Source of the DNA: Legionella genomosp. 1 | Lineage (GTDB): Bacteria > Pseudomonadota > Gammaproteobacteria > Legionellales > Legionellaceae | NCBI GenBank assembly: GCA_945901145.1 | Contig: CAMDJY010000001.1 | Coordinates: 1-21,837, forward strand | Length of the DNA: 21,837 nt | Reading direction: 5' to 3' | Shown: one piece after another, positions 15,685 through 21,837 of the stretch | Layout: each line of letters begins with the position of its first letter | How positions within the stretch are numbered: position 1 is the stretch's first letter | The notes under the pieces: model-generated | Databases searched by the model: none | Told to the model about the DNA's origin: nothing | The model's input: the letters and a program-made list of their open reading frames with translations, nothing else | Position numbers and translations under genes: made by a program

Positions 15685-15711
15685 GCGCATTTTTAAAATG
15701 AGAGTTTTATT

Positions 15712-16182
15712 ATGAAAAATAGAACACGTTCGTCTGTTGGCTTTTATACACCGCCTAGAAAAAGAGCAGTACCGACGTCCGCTTTAACCGATAATCAACA
15801 TATTATTCGATATTCTTTTGTTTGCTTTGTGATTCAAAATGAACACAAATATCAGATTGGCTTTGAACATATTAAGGGTTTGCTGAATGCGTTAAAATTG
15901 GCTGAAGAATCTTTCTGTGAGTCTTTGCTTGCTAATACTTCTAACAGATTAGTATTTATTGATGATTTATTAAATAACTATGAAAAACTCACCAACTTTA
16001 TGAGCAGTGAGTTTCAATTCCCATGCTGTTTACAAGGGCCAGTGGATCTAGATTTTTTACGCACATGGTTGAAAGAAACGTATCCTCATAATGGACTTCT
16101 TTTTAAAAGGCTTAATCTAGCACGATTAAATTTATTAGAAATATGTCAGAATCTGAACGATCCTCCAGGGTTCTATGTTTAG
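15712..16182 (+). CDS. Hypothetical protein, no recognised family
   Basis: A 156-residue soluble protein. The N-terminus is basic (MKNRTRSSVGFYTPPRKRAV) and probably unstructured. A beta-rich segment follows (IIRYSFVCFVIQNEHKYQIG, about 31-50), then helical segments (HIKGLLNALKLAEESFCESL, and LVFIDDLLNNYEKLTNFM) and a C-terminal LFKRLNLARLNLLEICQNLN. Four of its six cysteines are spread out and give no metal motif. No signal peptide or membrane span is seen. It sits between radA and gyrA with its own promoter candidate and a separate upstream region for gyrA, so it appears to be a single-gene unit. It could be a lineage-specific protein; nothing in the sequence fixes a role. Confidence 0.7.
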   Translation: MKNRTRSSVGFYTPPRKRAVPTSALTDNQHIIRYSFVCFVIQNEHKYQIGFEHIKGLLNALKLAEESFCESLLANTSNRLVFIDDLLNNYEKLTNFMSSEFQFPCCLQGPVDLDFLRTWLKETYPHNGLLFKRLNLARLNLLEICQNLNDPPGFYV

Positions 16183-16220
16183 CGCAACGATTTAATTCAA
16201 TCTTGGGGTGTGGTATTCTT

Positions 16221-16243
16221 GATGGCATCGACTCAATGCCATC
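16221..16243 (+). repeat. Inverted repeat in front of gyrA
   Basis: Arms GATGGCAT (16221-16228) and ATGCCATC (16236-16243) flank a 7-base loop, ending 19 bases before the gyrA ATG. No T-run follows, so it is not a good terminator for the gene before it. It may be an operator or a leader hairpin. An AAAGGA ribosome binding site follows at 16246-16251. Confidence 0.5.
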
Positions 16244-16262
16244 TTAAAGGATACGACGCTCC

Positions 16263-18845
16263 ATGGTTTATTCGGCGAAAGAAGTTACCCCTGTAAATAT
16301 TGAAGACGAACTCAAACAGTCTTATTTAGATTACGCAATGAGCGTGATTGTTGGTCGTGCGCTACCTGATGTGCGGGATGGTTTAAAACCTGTGCATCGT
16401 CGGGTGTTGTTTGCGATGAGCGAACTAGGGAATGATTGGAATAAACCACATAAGAAATCAGCACGTGTCGTTGGGGATGTCATCGGTAAATATCATCCGC
16501 ATGGTGATACCGCGGTCTATGATACTATTGTCCGGATGGCTCAGCCTTTTTCCTTGCGTTATATGTTGGTTGATGGTCAAGGCAACTTTGGGTCTATCGA
16601 TGGTGATGCGCCTGCGGCTATGCGTTATACTGAAGTTAGAATGTCTAAGGTTGCGCATGCCCTCTTAGCTGACCTAGAAAAAGAAACGGTGGATTTTGCG
16701 CCGAACTACGATGAAACTGAATTCGCTCCTGTTGTATTACCCTCTCGTATTCCCAATTTATTAGTTAATGGATCCTCAGGGATTGCAGTAGGTATGGCGA
16801 CCAATATCCCTCCTCATAATCTGACGGAAGTCATCGATGCCTGCGTTGCTCTTGTGGATAATCCTGAATTAACCATTGATGATTTATTATTAATTATACC
16901 TGGCCCTGATTTTCCAACATGGGGTATTATCAATGGTCGTGCAGGGGTCGTACAAGGTTATCGCACCGGCCGTGGACGCGTGATTATGCGTGCTCGTACT
17001 GAAATAGAAACGGATAAACAAACTGGTCGACAAGCGATTATCGTTCATGAATTGCCCTATCAGGTGAATAAAGCGCGTTTGGTTGAGCGTATTGCTGAAC
17101 TCGTGCGTGAAAAACGTTTGGAAGGTATTTCTGGATTGCGTGATGAATCCGATAAAGATGGTATGCGCGTGGTGATTGAATTAAAGCGTGGCGAAGTTGC
17201 TGAAGTCACGTTAAATAATCTTTACACACATACGCAAATGCAGAATGTGTTTGGTATTAATATGGTTGCCTTGGTTGATGGTCAACCCAAGACATTAAAC
17301 CTCAAAGAAATTCTGGTGTGCTTTATTCGTCATCGTCGTGAAGTAGTTACCCGGCGTACGATTTTTGAATTAAAGAAAGCTCGGCAGCGCGCGCACATTC
17401 TCGAAGGTCTTGGTGTAGCGCTCGCTAATATTGATGAAATGATTGCATTGATCAAGCAATCTCCTACGCCAAATGATGCAAAAGAAGCCTTATTAGCACG
17501 TGTCTGGGAGCCAGGTCTGGTCAAAGCCATGCTCGAGAAAGAAAGCGCTGGGGCTTGCCGACCTGAGGAATTATCTGATGATTTTGGATTAGTCAATGCA
17601 AACTATCGATTATCACCACAACAAGCACAAGCAATTCTTGATTTACGTCTGCATCGGTTAACTGGTTTAGAACAAGATAAAATTATTCAAGAATTTGAAA
17701 CACTTTTAGGCGTGATTCGAGAACTGCTTAAAATTCTTGCTTCCACGGAACGGCTTATGGAAGTGATTCGAGAAGAATTATTAGAAATCAAGCAACAATT
17801 CGGAGATAAAAGACGCACAGAGATCATTGCGTCACAAGAAGATTTAACCATAGAAGATTTAATTATTGAAGAATCCGTGGTAGTGACCCTGTCGCATCAA
17901 GGCTATGTAAAATATCAACCAATCTCGACTTACCAGGCCCAGCACCGTGGGGGTAAAGGTAAAATTGCAACACATGTTAAAGACGAAGATTTTGTTGAAC
18001 GTTTAATCGTTGCCAGTACCCATGACACGTTGTTGTGTTTTTCCAATCATGGCAAATTATATTGGCTAAAAGCCTATGAATTACCGCTTGCAAATCGTAC
18101 GTCTCGTGGTCGACCGATTGTCAATGTTCTCCCGCTTGCTGCGGGTGAAGCAATTAGTGCGATGCTACCTGTTCGTCAGTATGAAGCAGGTTTATTCGTG
18201 TTCATGGCAACCAAACAAGGTGTTGTGAAAAAAGTGTCTCTGGATGCATTTAGCCGACCACGTAGTAATGGGATTATTGCACTCGATTTGGATGAGGATG
18301 ACCGACTTATTGGTGTTGATATTACCGATGGCAGCAAAGATATTATGTTGTTTTCTGATGCAGGCAAAGTGATTCGTTTTAACGAAGAATTGGTCAGAGC
18401 GATGGGTCGAACTGCACGCGGAGTTCGGGGTATTCGACTTGCCGAAGGTCAGTCATTAATTTCTTTAGTTGTTGCAGAGACAACCGGTACAATTTTAACG
18501 GCTACCGAATTGGGTTATGGCAAACGCACTGAAATTAGTGAATACCGGGTCACTGGCCGTGGTGGACAAGGGGTGATTTCTATTCAGGTGAATGAGCGCA
18601 ATGGTAAAGTAGTTCGTGCAGTTCAAGTGAATGAGGCTGACGAAGCGATGCTGATCACAGATCAAGGGACACTGGTACGTTTTAAAGTGAGTGACTTGTC
18701 GATTATTGGTCGAAATACCCAGGGTGTACGTTTGATCAACGTCGGTCAGGGCGAACACGTTGTTGGAATGCAGCGGATTGAAGAAGTTCCCGAAGTTCCT
18801 GAAGATCATCAACAAGTGTTTATAGACGATGATGCGGGGGTATAA
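16263..18845 (+). CDS. gyrA: DNA gyrase subunit A
   Basis: GyrA is the cleavage and wrapping subunit of DNA gyrase, which introduces negative supercoils using ATP hydrolysed by GyrB. The 860 residues span the winged-helix/tower breakage domain and the C-terminal beta-pinwheel. The catalytic tyrosine is Y122 in [10 protein letters not shown], at the same number as in E. coli. The quinolone-determining segment reads [13 protein letters not shown] with T83 and D87; T83 replaces the E. coli serine but is the normal residue in several gammaproteobacteria. The GyrA box is QHRGGKG (560-566), with H where E. coli has R. The tail is short and mildly acidic. The hairpin at 16221-16243 lies upstream, and serC overlaps the 3' end by 17 bases. 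Confidence 0.98.
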   Translation: MVYSAKEVTPVNIEDELKQSYLDYAMSVIVGRALPDVRDGLKPVHRRVLFAMSELGNDWNKPHKKSARVVGDVIGKYHPHGDTAVYDTIVRMAQPFSLRYMLVDGQGNFGSIDGDAPAAMRYTEVRMSKVAHALLADLEKETVDFAPNYDETEFAPVVLPSRIPNLLVNGSSGIAVGMATNIPPHNLTEVIDACVALVDNPELTIDDLLLIIPGPDFPTWGIINGRAGVVQGYRTGRGRVIMRARTEIETDKQTGRQAIIVHELPYQVNKARLVERIAELVREKRLEGISGLRDESDKDGMRVVIELKRGEVAEVTLNNLYTHTQMQNVFGINMVALVDGQPKTLNLKEILVCFIRHRREVVTRRTIFELKKARQRAHILEGLGVALANIDEMIALIKQSPTPNDAKEALLARVWEPGLVKAMLEKESAGACRPEELSDDFGLVNANYRLSPQQAQAILDLRLHRLTGLEQDKIIQEFETLLGVIRELLKILASTERLMEVIREELLEIKQQFGDKRRTEIIASQEDLTIEDLIIEESVVVTLSHQGYVKYQPISTYQAQHRGGKGKIATHVKDEDFVERLIVASTHDTLLCFSNHGKLYWLKAYELPLANRTSRGRPIVNVLPLAAGEAISAMLPVRQYEAGLFVFMATKQGVVKKVSLDAFSRPRSNGIIALDLDEDDRLIGVDITDGSKDIMLFSDAGKVIRFNEELVRAMGRTARGVRGIRLAEGQSLISLVVAETTGTILTATELGYGKRTEISEYRVTGRGGQGVISIQVNERNGKVVRAVQVNEADEAMLITDQGTLVRFKVSDLSIIGRNTQGVRLINVGQGEHVVGMQRIEEVPEVPEDHQQVFIDDDAGV

Positions 18846-19917
18846 TTTTGGGGCCGGCCCCGCCACTTTGCCCGAATCTATTTTACAAGAAGCGCAAGCT
18901 GAGCTGTTGAATTGGCATGAGTCTGGCATGTCTATTCTGGAGATTGGTCATCGTACTGAATTGTTTAAGGATTTGTTAAATCAGGCAGAATTATTGCTCC
19001 GAGAGTTGCTTAGTATCCCGAATAATTATCATGTTTTGTTTTTGACAAGTCCAGCTCGAACCCAGTTTGCAATGATTCCCATGAATTTAATTGGTCGTTC
19101 AGAACAAGCGGGATACCTGATTTCAGGCGTTTGGTCGAAGCTTGCTTATGAAGAAGCTTGTCAGTTATCCCATGCTTATTGCATAGCAGATAATGTGAAC
19201 AGTGATTATTGGCAATTACCTGTGTATGGCTTAGAAGATATTCGTGACGAAACGGCTTATGTCTACTACACCTCGAATGAGACCATTCAAGGCTTGCGAT
19301 TCCCCGAGCCTTTAACAGATATTCAAGTGCCATTGGTCGTTGATATGACTTCGTCGATACTCAGTGAGCCGATTGCTGTGGATGATTATGGGTTGATTTT
19401 TGCCGGCGCCCAAAAAAACATCGGTCCTGCAGGGTTAACCATCGTTATTATGCGTGAGGATTTATTAAAAGAACCTTTGCATCCGCTGCCAACAATGTTG
19501 AATTACCAAACGTTTATTGATACGCAGTCTCTGTATGCAACCCCTGCAACTTTTCAGTGTTATATGGCTTATAAAATGTTTCAATGGGTAAAATCTCAAG
19601 GCGGGGTTGATACGTTGTATCAAAATAATATTAAAAAAGCTAAAAAATTATACGATTATATTGACGCATCTTCAGCTTACCAATGCCATATTGCGAAAAA
19701 TGCCCGATCTTTAATGAATGTTTGTTTTTCATTGATTGATCCTACTCAGGAAGAAGCCTTTTTAAAACAAGCAAATCAACGCGGGTTGTATGCATTAAAA
19801 GGCCATCGCTTGGTCGGTGGTTTGCGTGCAAGCTTATATAATGCAATGCCTATGGCAGGTGTTGAAGCCTTAATTACATTTATGCAAGATTTTTCGGTAG
19901 GACGGGGTGATGATTGA
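18829..19917 (+). CDS. serC: Phosphoserine aminotransferase
   Basis: SerC is a PLP enzyme that converts 3-phosphohydroxypyruvate and glutamate to phosphoserine; it also serves the pyridoxal phosphate pathway. The 362 residues are standard. Substrate phosphate binding uses H41-R42 in IGHRTE. The PLP lysine is K196 in [12 protein letters not shown], and the C-terminal [20 protein letters not shown] carries the second phosphate-binding His-Arg pair. The PLP phosphate loop, usually GGGRGQF, reads SPARTQF (74-80); it keeps the arginine and QF, so activity is expected. Two ATGs (18829, 18832) lie inside the gyrA end. The 17-base overlap with gyrA and 11-base overlap with aroA point to one operon. 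Confidence 0.95.
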   Translation: MMRGYNFGAGPATLPESILQEAQAELLNWHESGMSILEIGHRTELFKDLLNQAELLLRELLSIPNNYHVLFLTSPARTQFAMIPMNLIGRSEQAGYLISGVWSKLAYEEACQLSHAYCIADNVNSDYWQLPVYGLEDIRDETAYVYYTSNETIQGLRFPEPLTDIQVPLVVDMTSSILSEPIAVDDYGLIFAGAQKNIGPAGLTIVIMREDLLKEPLHPLPTMLNYQTFIDTQSLYATPATFQCYMAYKMFQWVKSQGGVDTLYQNNIKKAKKLYDYIDASSAYQCHIAKNARSLMNVCFSLIDPTQEEAFLKQANQRGLYALKGHRLVGGLRASLYNAMPMAGVEALITFMQDFSVGRGDD

Positions 19918-21220
19918 CTGGATCAGTCATCCGGTTACAGCGCCTCTCATCGGTGAAGTCTCTCTACCTGGTGATAAGTCCATATCTCATCGGGCTTTAT
20001 TTTTAGCCTCGATTGCTGCAGGTCAAACCGTTGTTCATGGTTTTTCAGATGGGGAAGATTGCCGTCGGACGCGTGATGCTTTTGAAGCGATGGGCGTTCA
20101 TATTTCTTCGGAGCACGATGGTCGTTTAGTCATTGATGGCGTAGGTAAATATGGATTAACAGCACCGAAACGGCCTCTTGATTGTGGAAATTCAGGAACA
20201 ACCATGAGACTGTTGATGGGATTACTCGCAGCACAGCCATTTCATACAAGATTAATAGGTGATGAAAGCTTGCACAAGCGACCCATGGCGCGCGTGAGCT
20301 TACCTTTACAACAAATGGGTGCAGATATTGACACGCATTTAGGGTGTGCACCCATTTTTATCCGTGGCCAGGTGAATTTAATTGCGATTGATTACACTCT
20401 GCAACAAGCAAGCGCTCAAGTTAAAACTGCACTGTTATTAGCAGGTTTGTATGCGCAAGGTCGTACGAAAATTTTCGAACCTAACCCATCTCGAGACCAT
20501 ACAGAGAAAATGTTGGCATTATTTTGTGCTGAAAAAACATCTCAACATATATTAAGCACTCATTCAGAATTATATTTAAAAGGCACAGAATTACATATCC
20601 CTGGCGATATTTCTTCTGCAGCATTTTTTATGATTGCAGCAACGCTGATTCCAGGATCGCATATTTTAATCAAAGATGTGGGTATTAATCCACATCGTAT
20701 GGGCGTGATTCATATTCTGCGGGCGATGGGGGGGCAGATTCAACTGCTGAATCAGCGTCAATTTGGACAAGAACCCATTGCCGATATTGAAGTGCAGTAT
20801 GCGCTATTGCGTGGCGTTGTGATTACAAAAGATATGGTGCCATCAGCGATTGATGAGTTCCCAATTTTATTTATAGCTGCTGCTTGTGCTACGGGTGAGA
20901 CGCATTTAACTGGCGCTGAAGAATTACGCACCAAAGAAAGTGATCGTATTGCTGTGATGATTTCTGGATTGAATCAATTAGGGATTAGCGCAGAAGCACG
21001 CCAAGATGGTGTCTGTATTCAAGGCGGATTGCTGCAAGGTGGTTGTGTATCATCCATGGGGGATCACCGCGTGGCAATGGCATTTTCCATTGCGGGTGCA
21101 CTTGCGAAAAAACCAGTGACAGTGATAGACTGCAAGCCTGTTTTAACCTCATTTCCGAGGTTCCAATCGGTTGCAAATCAATTGGGTTTTATGATTGAGT
21201 CTTATGAACAACAAAAATAA
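19907..21220 (+). CDS. aroA: 3-phosphoshikimate 1-carboxyvinyltransferase (EPSP synthase)
   Basis: AroA joins phosphoenolpyruvate to shikimate-3-phosphate in the sixth step of chorismate synthesis. The 437 residues and both inside-out domains fit the family. Visible motifs are LPGDKSISHRALFLA (about 20-34), DCGNSGTTMRLLMGLLA (about 92-108), KRPMARVSLPLQQMGADI, SAQVKTALLLAGL, NPSRDHTEKML, and near the C-terminus ELRTKESDRI and MGDHRVAMAF. GDKS, SAQVK and RDHTE are the sequence marks usually linked to class II enzymes. In some gammaproteobacteria this type is fused to TyrA; here it stands alone. The start is GTG at 19907 or ATG at 19910; GGACGGGG just upstream serves either. It overlaps serC by 11 bases and cmk by 17. 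Confidence 0.96.
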   Translation: MMIDWISHPVTAPLIGEVSLPGDKSISHRALFLASIAAGQTVVHGFSDGEDCRRTRDAFEAMGVHISSEHDGRLVIDGVGKYGLTAPKRPLDCGNSGTTMRLLMGLLAAQPFHTRLIGDESLHKRPMARVSLPLQQMGADIDTHLGCAPIFIRGQVNLIAIDYTLQQASAQVKTALLLAGLYAQGRTKIFEPNPSRDHTEKMLALFCAEKTSQHILSTHSELYLKGTELHIPGDISSAAFFMIAATLIPGSHILIKDVGINPHRMGVIHILRAMGGQIQLLNQRQFGQEPIADIEVQYALLRGVVITKDMVPSAIDEFPILFIAAACATGETHLTGAEELRTKESDRIAVMISGLNQLGISAEARQDGVCIQGGLLQGGCVSSMGDHRVAMAFSIAGALAKKPVTVIDCKPVLTSFPRFQSVANQLGFMIESYEQQK

Positions 21221-21837
21221 TCACAATAACCAAATACCTGTTATCACCCTTGATGGACCAAGTGGAACTGGTAAAGGCACCTTGTGTCATCTGCTTGCCG
21301 CGCATTTAAATTGGCATATTCTTGATAGTGGTGCCATTTATCGTGTCCTGGCGCTGGCTTCAAAAGAGCTCACAATTGATGTCGGTGATATTGATGCACT
21401 TGAAGACTTAGCTCGGCATTTAGAGCTGTCTTTTGATGAACACAATGTTTATCTGAGTCATAAAAATGTCAATGATGCCATTCGCACAGAACAGTGCGGT
21501 CAATATGCTTCAAAATTAGCTGCTATTCCAGGGGTTCGGGCGGCATTGTTGATGCGACAACGAGCATTTGCTAAACAACCTGGTTTAGTTGCAGACGGGC
21601 GAGATATGGGGACTATCGTGTTTCCAGATGCTGTTCTAAAAATATATTTATTTGCTCGTCCTGAAATACGTGCTGAACGTCGGTATATACAGTTGAAAAA
21701 AAATGGAAAAAGTGATACCCTCGCACAGGTCCTTGATGAGCTTGAACAAAGGGATGTTCGAGATATGTCAAGACAGCACGCACCATTAGTCGCTGCAAAA
21801 GATGCTGTCATCGTTGATACTTCAACTTTATCGATTG
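21204..21837 (+). CDS. cmk: Cytidylate kinase (3' end outside the window)
   Basis: Cmk phosphorylates CMP and dCMP to the diphosphates. The open frame begins at the ATG at 21204 inside the end of aroA and runs without a stop to the last base, giving 211 residues of an expected 220-230. The P-loop is LDGPSGTGKGTLCHLLA (about 17-33), followed by ILDSGAIYRVLAL. The substrate segment VADGRDMGTIVFPDAVLKIY, the lid-region arginines in ARPEIRAERR, and RDVRDMSRQHAPL are all present. The first 11 residues are unusually asparagine-rich (MNNKNNHNNQI). It is the last visible gene of the gyrA-serC-aroA-cmk operon; rpsA commonly follows in related genomes. Confidence 0.95.
   Translation, partial: MNNKNNHNNQIPVITLDGPSGTGKGTLCHLLAAHLNWHILDSGAIYRVLALASKELTIDVGDIDALEDLARHLELSFDEHNVYLSHKNVNDAIRTEQCGQYASKLAAIPGVRAALLMRQRAFAKQPGLVADGRDMGTIVFPDAVLKIYLFARPEIRAERRYIQLKKNGKSDTLAQVLDELEQRDVRDMSRQHAPLVAAKDAVIVDTSTLSI

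Noticed and set aside
16509..16511. GyrA T83 as a quinolone-resistance mutation.
   Set aside because: Threonine at this position is the normal residue in several gammaproteobacteria, and D87 is unchanged.
17330..17596. A minus-strand frame of 88 codons inside gyrA.
   Set aside because: It is a shadow of a conserved coding region with low-complexity serine/alanine content and no start signals.
19048..19068. SerC loop SPARTQF instead of GGGRGQF as loss of function.
   Set aside because: The arginine and QF are kept, all other active-site motifs are intact, and similar ARTQF loops occur, as I recall, in Legionella-type SerC.

Overview
The window looks like chromosomal DNA of a gammaproteobacterium with modest GC content. 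Housekeeping proteins (GyrA, CarB, GreA, RadA, IspA) align residue for residue with my memory of the gammaproteobacterial versions. The order gyrA-serC-aroA-cmk, the SerC variant loop (SPARTQF) and the DabA/PII pair make me lean towards the Legionellales or Coxiella/Legionella-like lineages. That lineage call is inference; no rRNA or species marker is present.

Layout: (1) 3-3460, plus strand: dabA, a short PII-like gene and a DUF6671-type zinc-ribbon gene, packed like an operon for inorganic carbon uptake; its dabB partner would lie before base 1. (2) 3466-5546, minus strand: a CPBP membrane protease and a dGTPase-type HD hydrolase. (3) 5666-6217, plus strand: a SPOR-domain lipoprotein ending in a strong hairpin. 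(4) 6264-11625, minus strand: an aldehyde dehydrogenase (Sad/GabD type), carB without carA beside it, greA overlapping carB by 4 bases, and a small unknown ORF. (5) 11626-12170: the only long stretch without an established gene. It is AT-rich and holds three perfect 9-base DnaA boxes, one near match, a 13-mer-like element and the remains of a small gene. (6) 12171-12477, minus strand: tRNA-Glu, tRNA-Glu and tRNA-Ala behind a good sigma-70 promoter. (7) 12532-14196, minus strand: xseB, ispA and a histidine-rich membrane protein, each overlapping the next. (8) 14285-21837, plus strand: radA, an orphan 156-residue gene, then gyrA-serC-aroA-cmk with successive overlaps; cmk runs off the end.

Most genes are core metabolism or information processing: carbamoyl phosphate, isoprenoids, shikimate, serine, DNA topology and repair, and transcription elongation. 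The parts that depart from routine are the DnaA-box cluster in the non-coding gap, the DUF6671 gene tied to the carbon-uptake genes, the histidine-rich protein translationally coupled to ispA, the orphan ORF in front of gyrA, and a perfect inverted repeat whose arms form the 3' ends of two convergent genes. I found no CRISPR array, insertion sequence, prophage or recognisable defence island.
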